From Thiocapsa sp. (GTDB lineage Bacteria > Pseudomonadota > Gammaproteobacteria > Chromatiales > Chromatiaceae), in contig NZ_CP073760.1 of NCBI RefSeq assembly GCF_018399035.1, positions 2,418,001-2,482,000 of the forward strand: a stretch of DNA of 64,000 nucleotides, read 5' to 3'. The first letter of the stretch is position 1. Each line of letters opens with the position of its first letter. The position numbers and the translations under genes were made by a program. This document shows positions 44,603 through 54,354 of this stretch, in pieces. The notes beneath the pieces are model-generated. The model was not told where the DNA came from, did not search any database, and saw only the letters and a program-made list of their open reading frames with translations.

Positions 44603-45835
44603 ATGTCACTGCTGCGTAAGACGCCGACCTGTCCGGTGCATGGCTGCGAGCTGGTGCTCTCGCACCACGGCAAGAAGAGCAATCTCGGGCATTACTTCGT
44701 CGAGGTGGTCGGGGCGCCGCTCTTGTATTGCCCGCAGTGTTTGGAGAAGGGTCAGGACACCTCGGTGGAGGTCGAGCCGGCGGCGTCCAACGCCTTCCTG
44801 AAGCGGCTGGTCCAGGTGCTCGAGACCTCGGAGTTTCCGGGGCTGCTGAACAAGCCGAAGATCCGGGTCGACTTCAATCCCTCGAAAACGACCTTGGAGC
44901 ACCCCTACGCCCAAGGCGTCACGACCAATGCCGTTGCGATGCCGCAACCCGGCGCCGCCGCGCCGCCCTCCGACGAGCCGGACGAGACGCGCCTTGAAGG
45001 CATCGAGCCGGTCGAGCCGCGCCACACCCTCAATCAACTCATCCTCGATCAGGACACCTTGGAGCGCATCCGCGAGGCCACCAATGTCCTGGTCTCTCAG
45101 GACTTGATCTACGTGACCTGGGGGCTGTGCTCGGTCGCGCGTACCGGACGACGCGTCGCGCTGAACTTCTACGGTCCCCCCGGGACCGGCAAGACCCTGG
45201 CCGCGGACGCCATCGCCGACCTACTCGCCAAAAAGATCCTGCGCATCAGCTATGCCGAGCTGGAATCGAAGTATGTCGGCGAGACCCCCAAGAACATCAA
45301 GGCGGCCTTCGCCAAGGCGTCCGCGACCGGCGCCCTGCTCTTCTTCGACGAGGCCGACTCCATCCTCGGCAAACGTCTGGTCAACGTCTCCCAATCGGCA
45401 GACAACAGCATCAATGTCGCACGCAGCACGACCCTGATCGAGCTCGACAACTTCGACGGTGCGGTCATCTTCGCCTCGAATCTGGTCGGGAACTACGACA
45501 TCGCCTTCCTGCGGCGCATGCTCGCCCATGTCGAGTTCAGGCTCCCCGCCACCGAGCAGCGCGAGAAGATCTGGCGCTGCCACATGCCGCCCCAATTACC
45601 GCTGGCAGAGGATGTCGATTTCGAGAGCCTGGCGCTCTATTCCGAAGGTGCGGCGGGCGGCGACATCCAGAATGCCGTGCTGCTCGCGGCCTCTTACGCA
45701 TCGATGCGACAGGGCGCCGAGCAGGTGGTCATGCTCGCGGACCTGAAACGCGCCATCGCCTTCCTTCTCGACGGCAAGCGTAAGATCCTCGAAGGCGCCG
45801 CCGGATCGGACGCCGATCGGTTCGATTGGGGTTAA
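44603..45835 (+). CDS. AAA+ ATPase with N-terminal zinc-ribbon-like motif
   Basis: A 410-residue protein. Residues 10-46 carry C10, H13, C15 and C43/C46 (CPVHGC and YCPQC), which could bind zinc. A linker rich in Pro/Glu leads to a single AAA+ domain from about 145: Walker A YGPPGTGKT near 190, Walker B LLFFDEADS, the arginine-rich FLRRML and SASNLV-like sensor region. It resembles membrane-remodelling or disassembly AAA proteins (FtsH/katanin-like core) but without a protease domain. Its partner is unknown. The gene sits alone between a paired hairpin element and a partial unit that includes its TAA stop. Confidence 0.85.
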   Translation: MSLLRKTPTCPVHGCELVLSHHGKKSNLGHYFVEVVGAPLLYCPQCLEKGQDTSVEVEPAASNAFLKRLVQVLETSEFPGLLNKPKIRVDFNPSKTTLEHPYAQGVTTNAVAMPQPGAAAPPSDEPDETRLEGIEPVEPRHTLNQLILDQDTLERIREATNVLVSQDLIYVTWGLCSVARTGRRVALNFYGPPGTGKTLAADAIADLLAKKILRISYAELESKYVGETPKNIKAAFAKASATGALLFFDEADSILGKRLVNVSQSADNSINVARSTTLIELDNFDGAVIFASNLVGNYDIAFLRRMLAHVEFRLPATEQREKIWRCHMPPQLPLAEDVDFESLALYSEGAAGGDIQNAVLLAASYASMRQGAEQVVMLADLKRAIAFLLDGKRKILEGAAGSDADRFDWG

Positions 45836-46054
45836 ACAGCGTCCCTCATGCCCTGCACTCTTCTCGCAACGCCGCCGCGTACAGATGACACGCATCACAG
45901 CAGACGCGGCGTCGATTGCCGATGATGGTCAGACCAATCGATCAGAGTGCTCACGCTACCGCGAGGAAGCCGACATGACCGAGTGCGTTCCATGCCTCGA
46001 GCGTCCGCGAAATGGTCGGCCGTCGTTCGCGAAGGCAGTCTCGGCTGCACCCTG

Positions 46055-47326
46055 ATGCGCATTCCGCGTTCACTCCTGACGGTCCTGCTGATCGCGGGGA
46101 CACTCGCCGCGGCGGCACTGATCCCGGGCTCGCTTCGCACCTCGGTCACGGAGCCGATTCGGATCGGGGTTTTTCATGCTGCGTCAGGCCCGATGGCCGA
46201 GAGCGAGAAAGGGCTCGTCGATGCGGCGCGGCTCGCCGTGGAGGAGATCAATGCCGAGGGTGGATTGCTCGGGCGTCGTGTGGACCTCGTCGTCGCCGAA
46301 AACGATTCGGATTGGGCCACCGCAGCCGCCGAGGTCGAGCGCCTGATTCTCGAAGAGCGCGTCAGCGTCGTGCTTGCCTGCTGGACATCGGCCTGTCGCA
46401 AGGCCGTCACGCCGGTTGTGGAAAAACACCGTCACCTGATGCTCTACGCGCTGCAGTACGAAGGCATGGAGCAATCGTCCCACCTCGTCTACATGGGCTC
46501 CGCACCCAACCAGCAGATCATCCCCGGGGCCCGTTGGACGATGGACCGATTCGGAAGTCGGATCTATCTCGTCGGCTCCGATTATGTCTTCCCGCGCACT
46601 GCCAACCGACTGATCCGCGACCTGGTCACGGCAGCCGGCGGCGAGATTCTGGCGGAGCGCTACGTGCCCATGGATGCGACCGATCTCGACGCGATCGCCG
46701 CCGAGATCCGACGGATGGCACCGGACGCGGTGCTCAATACACTCAACGGCGATGCCAACCGGCACCTGTTCGCCTCACTCCTGGCCGCAGACCTCGATGC
46801 GATGCCGGTGGTCTCGTTCAGTGTTGCCGAGCCCGAGCTGCGTTCCATGCTCAGCGGTCGGCTCCATCGCGAGCATTACGCGGTGTGGGGTTACTTCCAA
46901 AGCCTACCGGATGCCGTCAACCGTCGCTTCGTCGCCGCGTTCCGGCAGCGCTTCGGCGCCGATCGCGTCGTCAGCGACCCGATCGTCTCGAGCTACAACG
47001 GCATCAAGCTGTGGGCCGAGGCGGTTCGCGAGGCCGGCACCGACGATCCGGCACAGGTGAATCGCTCCATCGGACGCGCAAGCCTGCACGGGCCGTCCGG
47101 GATCGTCACCCTGGATGCGGCCACGCGACACCTTTGGCGCAGGGTCTACGTGGGTCATGCCCGAGCGGACGGGCAATTCGATGCGGTCGAGATCTCCGAA
47201 GTACCGGTCCGCCCGGCGCCGTTTCCCGCCCACCGCAGCCGCGCGCAGTGGCTCGCGCTGGTCGATCTGCTGTCGGACGAATCGGATCGGCGCCCGCCGG
47301 AGGATTCACAACAGTGGGCGCAGTAA
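46055..47326 (+). CDS. Orphan periplasmic amide/urea-type solute-binding protein
   Basis: A 423-residue protein with a signal sequence (SLLTVLLIAGTLAAAALIPG) and the peripla_BP_5 fold of UrtA/FmdD/AmiC relatives: PIRIGVFHAASGPMAESEKG, AARLAVEEINAEGGLLGRRV and the AVWGYFQSLPDAVNRRFVAA segment. Relatives bind urea or short-chain amides for ABC import, but here no permease or ATPase genes are adjacent. The next gene, overlapping it by 13 bases, encodes a membrane GGDEF/EAL protein, so this binding protein may act as a periplasmic sensor. Start at ATG 46055 chosen to give a proper signal peptide. Confidence 0.82.
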   Translation: MRIPRSLLTVLLIAGTLAAAALIPGSLRTSVTEPIRIGVFHAASGPMAESEKGLVDAARLAVEEINAEGGLLGRRVDLVVAENDSDWATAAAEVERLILEERVSVVLACWTSACRKAVTPVVEKHRHLMLYALQYEGMEQSSHLVYMGSAPNQQIIPGARWTMDRFGSRIYLVGSDYVFPRTANRLIRDLVTAAGGEILAERYVPMDATDLDAIAAEIRRMAPDAVLNTLNGDANRHLFASLLAADLDAMPVVSFSVAEPELRSMLSGRLHREHYAVWGYFQSLPDAVNRRFVAAFRQRFGADRVVSDPIVSSYNGIKLWAEAVREAGTDDPAQVNRSIGRASLHGPSGIVTLDAATRHLWRRVYVGHARADGQFDAVEISEVPVRPAPFPAHRSRAQWLALVDLLSDESDRRPPEDSQQWAQ

Positions 47327-50070
47327 AACCACGCCGCCTCGGCCTGCGTTTGGCGGTCGGATTCCTGATCATCGCACTGCTGCCCTTGGCAGGTCTGGCC
47401 TGGTTCTATCTGCACACCTTCGAGCGCGCACTCACCGCCACCGTTCTGCAGAACATGAACTCGATCGCCGACAAGAAATCCGACCAGATCGACGACTACA
47501 TCAACGAACGGCTGGCCGACGCCCGCTCCTTCGCGAGCCAGGCCCGAGTCCGCGAGGCGTTGTCGGCACTCGTCACCGCCGATCGACGCGCAAACCGCGC
47601 CGCGATTCCGCATCCGAGCCCAACCGAACGCACGGAGATCGCCAAGCTCGGCGAGCGCGCCGATTACCACGACGTCCTCTTGATCGACCAAGGAGGCGAT
47701 GTCGTCTTTTCGCTCCGCGAGGAGGCCGACCTGGGCACCAACCTGCTGCATGGCCCGTTTCGCGATACCGAGTTGGCTGCGGGCTTCCGCCAGGCCATGA
47801 CCTTCATGCATATCGACCTGACCCGTTTCGCGCCCTATAAGCCATCCGGAAACGCGATCGCAGCCTTTGTCGTCGCGCCGATTCTCGAGGGACAGCATAC
47901 GATCGGCGCGCTGGCGCTGCAGGTCAACCTCGACACCCTGATGCCGGTGGTCAGCGACCGCACCGGGCTCGGGGCCACCGGCGAAACCGTGCTCGCCGTT
48001 CAGGACGGGCAAGCCGCACGCTACACCATCGCGCTCGAACGCATGCCGGGAGCACCCTTCACCAATCGGGTTCCGCTCGGACGCACGGCAGAGCCGATGC
48101 GTCTTGCGCTGGCCGGAAGTCAGGGCCGTGGCCTGGTGAAGGACTACAGCGGCAGCGAGGTCGCAGCGGGCTGGCGCTATCTGCCGGCGCTGGGTTGGGG
48201 CATGGTGGTGAAGATCGATGCCGCCGAGGCCATGGCACCCCTGCACGCGATGCAGCGGGCCACGGCATGGGCGTTCACGCTCTTTCTGCTCGCCTCGGCC
48301 AGCGCGGCACTCGTGCTCGGTCGCCGCTTGGTCAGGGACGAGACCACGATCGCCGCCCAACAGGCCCGCTACCGCGCCATGCTCGGCAGCATGAACGACG
48401 GCGTTGCCCTGTACCGCCCGCGACCGGACGGGAGCGAGTTCGTCCTGATCGACATCAATCCGGCCGCCCAGCGGATCGCCGGGGTCGCGACACGCAAGGA
48501 TGTGCTGGGACTGCCGTCTCGGATCGCCTTTCCGGGTTTGGAGGCTGCGGGCATCTACGCCGCGTTTCGCCGCGTGCATCGCCATGGCGGGCGTGAAACG
48601 ATCAGCCCCGCGGTGTACGACAAGGGCTCGACCCGTCTGTGGCTCGAGAGCGACGTGATCCGCCTCGAGGGCGGCGAGATCCTTGCGGTGCTCAAAGACA
48701 TCACCGCGCGCAGGGACGCGGACGAACGCATCGAGCACCTCGCCCATCACGACGGCCTCACCGGCCTCGTGAATCGCCACAACCTCGAGATCCTGTTGCG
48801 GCAGGCGCTGCACTCGGCACATCGGGAAGGGCGATGGCTCGCGGTCCTCTTCATCGATCTTGACCGCTTCAAGGTCATCAACGATACGCTCGGCCATCAT
48901 ATCGGCGACCTGCTGTTGGTCGAGGTGGCACGCCGGCTGTGCCGGGACGTGCGCGAGAACGACATCGTCGCGCGTCAGGGCGGAGACGAGTTCGTTGTCG
49001 TCCTCACGGCCTTGCAGCGCGCCGAAGAGGCCGCGACGGTGGCCGCGAAGATCCTGAGCGCACTCGGCAAGCCGTACGCCATCGACGGCGAACGGCTGCA
49101 CTCCAGTCCCAGTATCGGCATCAGCATCTATCCCGATGACGGCCTGGATGCCGACACCCTGATGAGGAACGCCGACACCGCGATGTATCACGCCAAGGAG
49201 CAGGGTCGAAACAACATCCAGTACTTCACCGAAGCGCTCAACGTGGCGGCCGGCGAACGCCTGACGGTCGAGCGCGAGCTGCGCGTGGCGATCGAGGAGG
49301 GCCAGCTCGCCGTGCACTATCAGCCCCAGCTCGAGGCCGATGCGGATCCGCTCGCTCGCCCCTACGCCATGGAGGCCCTGGTGCGTTGGCACCATCCACG
49401 GCGTGGCTTGCTCGCGGCAGGCCATTTCATTCCGATCGCGGAGGAATCCGGACTCATCCACGTGATCGGGGACTGGGTCTTGAACGAGGCCTGTCGCCGT
49501 TTCGGGGAATGGAAGCACGCCGGCATCGGACCGGGACGCATCGCCGTCAACCTCTCTGCCCACCAACTGCGCAATCCCGCCCTCCTCGAGACCGTCTCCG
49601 CCGTGCTGCGACGCTACGCCATGAACGACGACGAGCTCGAGCTCGAGGTCACCGAGTCGGTCGCGATGCGCGATCCGGCGCGCGCAGTCGAGACGCTGCA
49701 GGCCCTGCGCAACCTCGGCGTTGCGCTGGCGATCGACGATTTTGGAACCGGTCATTCCTCGCTCGCCTACCTCAAGCGTCTGCCGATCCAGACGCTGAAG
49801 CTCGACCGCGAGTTCGTGCGCGATATCGAAACCGACGAAAACGACGCCGCGATCAGTGCCGCAACCCTAGCACTCGCCCACGAGCTCGGCTTGCGGGTCG
49901 TAGCCGAGGGCATCGAGACGGAGGGTCAGAGCCGTTTCCTGCGAGCCCACGGCTGCGACCTCCTGCAGGGCTATTTCTACGGCAGACCCGAGCCGGCCGA
50001 GCTCTGGACGGCGCGCTGGACAGAGGGCGGGTCTGCCGAGCTCAGGCGCACCCGAAACCACAGTGCATAG
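47314..50070 (+). CDS. Cache-type sensor GGDEF/EAL protein
   Basis: A 918-residue inner-membrane protein. A helix at about residues 10-30, a periplasmic Cache-like domain (about 35-310), a second helix (AWAFTLFLLASASAALVLG), a PAS domain, a GGDEF domain with RQGGDEFVVVL near 555 and an EAL domain with MEALVRWHH near 686 are in order. Both active sites look intact. GTG at 47314 is selected because GGAGG lies ten bases upstream and the frame resembles the family only from there. It overlaps the preceding binding-protein gene and should be translationally coupled to it. Its 3' end overlaps the convergent RND gene by 94 bases. Confidence 0.88.
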   Translation: MGAVKPRRLGLRLAVGFLIIALLPLAGLAWFYLHTFERALTATVLQNMNSIADKKSDQIDDYINERLADARSFASQARVREALSALVTADRRANRAAIPHPSPTERTEIAKLGERADYHDVLLIDQGGDVVFSLREEADLGTNLLHGPFRDTELAAGFRQAMTFMHIDLTRFAPYKPSGNAIAAFVVAPILEGQHTIGALALQVNLDTLMPVVSDRTGLGATGETVLAVQDGQAARYTIALERMPGAPFTNRVPLGRTAEPMRLALAGSQGRGLVKDYSGSEVAAGWRYLPALGWGMVVKIDAAEAMAPLHAMQRATAWAFTLFLLASASAALVLGRRLVRDETTIAAQQARYRAMLGSMNDGVALYRPRPDGSEFVLIDINPAAQRIAGVATRKDVLGLPSRIAFPGLEAAGIYAAFRRVHRHGGRETISPAVYDKGSTRLWLESDVIRLEGGEILAVLKDITARRDADERIEHLAHHDGLTGLVNRHNLEILLRQALHSAHREGRWLAVLFIDLDRFKVINDTLGHHIGDLLLVEVARRLCRDVRENDIVARQGGDEFVVVLTALQRAEEAATVAAKILSALGKPYAIDGERLHSSPSIGISIYPDDGLDADTLMRNADTAMYHAKEQGRNNIQYFTEALNVAAGERLTVERELRVAIEEGQLAVHYQPQLEADADPLARPYAMEALVRWHHPRRGLLAAGHFIPIAEESGLIHVIGDWVLNEACRRFGEWKHAGIGPGRIAVNLSAHQLRNPALLETVSAVLRRYAMNDDELELEVTESVAMRDPARAVETLQALRNLGVALAIDDFGTGHSSLAYLKRLPIQTLKLDREFVRDIETDENDAAISAATLALAHELGLRVVAEGIETEGQSRFLRAHGCDLLQGYFYGRPEPAELWTARWTEGGSAELRRTRNHSA

Positions 50071-53000
50071 AGCGCCGGCAGAAACAGCAGCGTAATCAGG
50101 GTACCGACCAAGACCCCGCCGATGAGCACGAAGGCGAGCGGCCCCCAGAAGGTGTCCGTGGTCAACGGAATGAAGGCAAAGACCGCCGCCACCGCAGTCA
50201 GCACCACCGGGCGCGCGCGCTGCACCGTGGCCTCAACGACCGCGGTGGAGCGCTCCAGGCCCTGGTGCAGGTTGTCCTCGATCTGCTTGGCCAGGATCAG
50301 GGTGTTGCGCATCAGGATGCCGGCCAGACCGAGCAGCCCGAGCAGCGCGACGAAGCCGAACGGACGATCGGCGATCAGCAAGGCCAGCGTGGCCCCGATC
50401 ACGCCGAGCGGCGCCGTCGCCACCACCATGAGGGTGCCCGAGAAGCTGCGCATCTGGAACATGATCACGATCAGCATCAGGACCAGCATGATCGGCTGGA
50501 CGCGTTGGATCGAGGCATCGGCCTTGCTCGATTGCTCCACCGCACCGCCGATGTCGATCCGATACTCGGGCGGCAGCTCCGCGATCAGCCCCTGCAGCTC
50601 GACCCAAATGGCCTGCGTCACGCTCGGTGGCTGCGCGCCCCGGACCTCGGATTGCACCGCGATGAAGGGCTCGCGGTTGTACCGCTTGAGCACCGGATCC
50701 TCGAAGGCGATCAGCAGCTCGCCGGCCTGCTCGAGCGGGATGGTCCGACCGTCGAGCGTCTTGAGATTGATGCCGGCGAGGCTGGTCGGCGTGATCGCCG
50801 CGCCGCTGCCGCCTGCTCCGGATCCGGATCCGGATCCGGCCACGGCGCCGTCTGCGCTCGCTGGACCATTGTCGGCAAGGCCCCGAAGGATCAGCTGCAC
50901 ATTGCGGATGTCCTCGCGGATCTCGGTCGCCGGCAGCCCGGAGAGCTGATACTCCAACTGTCCCGCCAGCTCGCGCGGGGTGAGCCCGATCAAACGCAGC
51001 CGCTCCGGGTCGAGTGCAAGCCGCACCACGGGGGCACGCTCACCCCAGTCCAGATGCGGATCCACCGTATTCGGATTGGCCGCGACCACATCCCGCACCT
51101 GCTCGGCGATGCGGCGCAGCACCAGCGGGTCGGGTCCCAGCACACGAAAGGTCACGGGCCAGATGACCGGCGGCCCGTAGAGCAGCGTGTGCACGCGCAC
51201 CCGCGCCTCGGGAAACTCGCCGGCATCCACATGCGATTGGAGCTGCGCGATCAGCGCATCGCGCTCGGCCGCGCCTTCGGCCACCACGATGAGCTTGGCA
51301 AAGGCCGGATTCGGAAACTCGGGATTCAGGGCCAGGAAGAATCGCGGTGCCCCCGCGCCGAGATAGGCCGCACTCGAGCGCACGCCGTGCCCGTCCGCCA
51401 GGATCGCCTCGACCCGCTCGACCACCGCCGCCGTCGCGCGGATCGCGCTGCCCTCGGGGAGCCGGATGTCGATCAGGACCTCCGGACGATCCGAGGTCGG
51501 GAAGAACTGTTTCTGCACGCTCCCGGCCAGCCCGACGATCGACAGGACCAAGAGCCCGAAGGTCGCGGCCACGACCCAGATCTTGTACCGAACACAGCCG
51601 CGGATCAGCCCGCGCAGCTTGCGGTAGAGCGGCGTCGCGTAGGCACTCTCCGAGCCGTGCGCGCCCCCGGGCGGCGGCGCCTTCAGGAGCAAGGTGCCCA
51701 GATAGGGCGTAAAGGTCACCGCCACCACCCAGGAGGCGAGCAGCGCGAAGGCCAGCACCCAGAAGATGTTGCCTGCATACTCGCCCACACCCGAGCGCGC
51801 GAAGCCGATGGGCACGAAGCCGATCACGGTCACCAGTGTGCCGCTCAGCATGGGTGCGGCGGTCACGGTCCAGGCATGGGCCGCGGCCCGCAGCCGATCC
51901 CATCCCGCCTCCATCTTCACCAGCATCATCTCGATGGCGATGATGGCGTCGTCGACCAAGAGCCCCAGGGCGATGATGAGCGCACCCAGGCTGACGCGAT
52001 CCAGGTTGATGCCCTTGATCAGCATCAACAGAAAGGTGAGCCCCAGGGTCAGCGGGATGGTGATGCCGACGACCAGCCCGGCACGCCAGCCGATCGCAAC
52101 GAAGCTGACCAGCATCACCACCGCGACCGCGACCAGGAACTTGATCTGAAAGAGGTCGACGGCATGCGTGATGGCGTCGGCCTGATTGGTGAGCTGCGTG
52201 AAGCCGACACCCAGCGGTAGACTGGCCTCCAACCCATCCTGCAGCGTGATCAGACGCTCGCCGAGCGCCAACCCGTTCTCGCCGCGTTGCATCACCACGC
52301 CGAGCAGGACCGCATCCTCCCCGCCGGCGCGGATCAGAAACTCGGGCGGATCCTCGTAGCCTCGACGGACCTCGGCGATCTCGCCCAGCGTGATGAGATG
52401 CTCCCCAACCCGCAACGGGACATGGCGGATATCCTCGAGCTCGCGCAATTCGGCATCGGGACGCAGATAGAGCCGCGGCCCATCGGTCTCGACCAGCCCC
52501 GCCGGGGCAAGCCGATTTTGGGCATCCAGGGCCTCGCGCACTGCAGCGGGCGACACCCCGAGATTGGCGAGACGCGCCTGATCGAGCTCCACGAAGAAGC
52601 GTTGCGGCCGCTCGCCGAGGATGCGTGCCTTCTGAACCCCCGCGACGCGGGCGAGACGATCGCGGATCCGCTCGGCCTCGCGCACCAACAGGCGGTTCGG
52701 CAGATCCGGTGCCGACAGCGCATAGAGCGCGAAATAGACATCCGAGAAGTCGTCGTTGACGAAGGGCCCGAGCACCCCGGCCGGCAGACTCGTCGCCGCA
52801 TCCGACATGCGTTTGCGCACCTGGTAGAAGAGATCGGGAATCTGCTCGGACGGCGCGTAGTCCTGAAACTCGACCAGCATGTCGACTCGTCCGGGGCGGG
52901 CCGTGGTCTCGAGCCTGTAGAAGAGCTCGACCTCCCCGATGCGCTTCTCCAGCGGATCGGCGACCAGATCCTGCATCTGTTGCGCGCTCGCGCCCGGCCA

Positions 53001-53186
53001 GAGCGCCGAGACCACCATCACGCGCACGGTAAAGGCCGGGTCTTCCGCGCGGCCGAGCTGCAGGAAGGCCGTCAGACCGGCGATCACGGTCACCAGGATC
53101 AGGAAGAGCGTAACCGAGCGCTCGCGCACGGCGAGCGCGGAGAGGTTGAGGCGCCCGCGCGGTGGCCTGTCGTCCGACGGGCTCAT
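49977..53186 (-). CDS. RND efflux pump, inner-membrane subunit
   Basis: A 1069-residue AcrB/MMPL-superfamily transporter with about 12 membrane helices and two large periplasmic loops. The proton-relay acidic pair is in ALIIALGLLVDDAIIAIEMM, and LVGTLITLLFLPALYALWF closes the last helix. A Gly/Ser-rich low-complexity insert (GSGSGSGAGGSGAA) sits in the second periplasmic loop. Similarity is closer to the HAE1/heavy-metal-like group than to AcrB; the substrate is unknown. It follows the adaptor gene with an ATGA overlap (53183-53186), and its end overlaps the GGDEF/EAL gene on the other strand. Confidence 0.93.
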   Translation of the reverse strand: MSPSDDRPPRGRLNLSALAVRERSVTLFLILVTVIAGLTAFLQLGRAEDPAFTVRVMVVSALWPGASAQQMQDLVADPLEKRIGEVELFYRLETTARPGRVDMLVEFQDYAPSEQIPDLFYQVRKRMSDAATSLPAGVLGPFVNDDFSDVYFALYALSAPDLPNRLLVREAERIRDRLARVAGVQKARILGERPQRFFVELDQARLANLGVSPAAVREALDAQNRLAPAGLVETDGPRLYLRPDAELRELEDIRHVPLRVGEHLITLGEIAEVRRGYEDPPEFLIRAGGEDAVLLGVVMQRGENGLALGERLITLQDGLEASLPLGVGFTQLTNQADAITHAVDLFQIKFLVAVAVVMLVSFVAIGWRAGLVVGITIPLTLGLTFLLMLIKGINLDRVSLGALIIALGLLVDDAIIAIEMMLVKMEAGWDRLRAAAHAWTVTAAPMLSGTLVTVIGFVPIGFARSGVGEYAGNIFWVLAFALLASWVVAVTFTPYLGTLLLKAPPPGGAHGSESAYATPLYRKLRGLIRGCVRYKIWVVAATFGLLVLSIVGLAGSVQKQFFPTSDRPEVLIDIRLPEGSAIRATAAVVERVEAILADGHGVRSSAAYLGAGAPRFFLALNPEFPNPAFAKLIVVAEGAAERDALIAQLQSHVDAGEFPEARVRVHTLLYGPPVIWPVTFRVLGPDPLVLRRIAEQVRDVVAANPNTVDPHLDWGERAPVVRLALDPERLRLIGLTPRELAGQLEYQLSGLPATEIREDIRNVQLILRGLADNGPASADGAVAGSGSGSGAGGSGAAITPTSLAGINLKTLDGRTIPLEQAGELLIAFEDPVLKRYNREPFIAVQSEVRGAQPPSVTQAIWVELQGLIAELPPEYRIDIGGAVEQSSKADASIQRVQPIMLVLMLIVIMFQMRSFSGTLMVVATAPLGVIGATLALLIADRPFGFVALLGLLGLAGILMRNTLILAKQIEDNLHQGLERSTAVVEATVQRARPVVLTAVAAVFAFIPLTTDTFWGPLAFVLIGGVLVGTLITLLFLPALYALWFRVRLSSADPPSVQRAVQSSAGSGLP

Positions 53187-54298
53187 CGCTCGAGCACCCG
53201 CACAACCTGACCGGGCAGCAAGAGATGCGCGCCCAGTGCCACCACCGGCGTCCCCGGTGCCAGATCGGTTCGGATCTCGGCCTGCTCGCCGACGATGCCG
53301 ATCAGCTCGACCGGCTCGGGCTCGACCCGCCCCTCCGCGATCCGCCAGATCAGGGGTCCTTCGCCGCGCTCCAGGATGGCACCGAGCGGCACCCGGGCGA
53401 TCGGCCTGGACGTCTCGCGGACCGTCTCGAAGGTCAGGGTCACGGTCGTGCCGAGCCCGGGCGCGCCCGGCAGCTCGGGCAGACGATAGCGGGCACGCCA
53501 GGTCCGGCTGAGCGAATCCGCACTACCGGCGATCTCGCGCAAGGTCACCTGAGCGGACGTAGGGGCGGACGCCGGGCCGCTCGCAGGGCCGTTCCCGAGC
53601 CGTGCCGTCGCCTCGGCCGGCAGACCGACACGCCGTGATTCCGGCACCTGGACCTCGATCTCGCGCGGCCCGTCCTCGGCCAGCCGCGCAACCGCCTGAC
53701 TCGGCGAGACCACCTGTCCGACCTGTCCCTCCACGTCCAGGATCACGCCCGTCGCGGGCGCGACCAGATCGGCATAGAGGATGGCGTTGCGCGCCTGCTC
53801 CAGGCTCGCCTCGGCGGCCAGCAGGCGTTGCTCGGCGGCGCGCGCGGCGGTCACGGCCCGGTCATGGTCCTGCTCGCTCGCGAGCCGCTTGGTCAGAAGA
53901 TCACCGAGTCGCTCGCGCTCGCGCTCGGCGTTCTCGTGCTCCGCCCGGGCGCTCGCCACCGTTGCCTCCGCCGCCAGACGTTGCTGCGTCACGTCGCGCG
54001 GATCGAGCCGGAACAGGACCTCACCGGCCACCACCTGCGCCCCGGCATCGACCAGACGCGCCTGGATCTCACCGCCGATGCGGAAGGACAGCGGGATCTC
54101 ATGGCGGGCGCGTACCGTGCCCGTGAGCGTCCAGACGCTGTTCGGTGCGGGCTCCACCCCGGCCGACAACACCCAAGGCACCGATTCGCGATCGGGCAGC
54201 GCATCGGGCGCGGTCGACTCGTCGTGACTCGCCCCGCATCCCGAGCCGAAGAGCGCTACGATGAACACCGCTCCGATCTTGTTTATCCTGGTCGACAA
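53183..54298 (-). CDS. RND efflux periplasmic adaptor, lipoprotein
   Basis: A 371-residue membrane-fusion protein whose N-terminus ends in a lipobox (LFGSGC, Cys21), so it is lipid-anchored in the inner membrane. The lipoyl halves (VDAGAQVVAGEVLFRLDPRD and VAPATGVILDVEGQVGQVVS) flank a long helical hairpin. Stop TGA overlaps the ATG of the pump gene. No outer-membrane channel gene follows, so a shared TolC-like protein must serve. A TetR-type gene is transcribed divergently and is the likely regulator. Confidence 0.92.
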   Translation of the reverse strand: MSTRINKIGAVFIVALFGSGCGASHDESTAPDALPDRESVPWVLSAGVEPAPNSVWTLTGTVRARHEIPLSFRIGGEIQARLVDAGAQVVAGEVLFRLDPRDVTQQRLAAEATVASARAEHENAERERERLGDLLTKRLASEQDHDRAVTAARAAEQRLLAAEASLEQARNAILYADLVAPATGVILDVEGQVGQVVSPSQAVARLAEDGPREIEVQVPESRRVGLPAEATARLGNGPASGPASAPTSAQVTLREIAGSADSLSRTWRARYRLPELPGAPGLGTTVTLTFETVRETSRPIARVPLGAILERGEGPLIWRIAEGRVEPEPVELIGIVGEQAEIRTDLAPGTPVVALGAHLLLPGQVVRVLER

Positions 54299-54354
54299 GG
54301 GTCACTCCTGCACCGCAAGCGCCGGCGTTGGTTGATGATTGACCGCACCATTAT

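Noticed and set aside
49386..52220. A 944-codon plus-strand frame
   Set aside because: It spans the ends of two convergent genes in the wrong frames and shows only Arg/Gln/His-rich shadow sequence.
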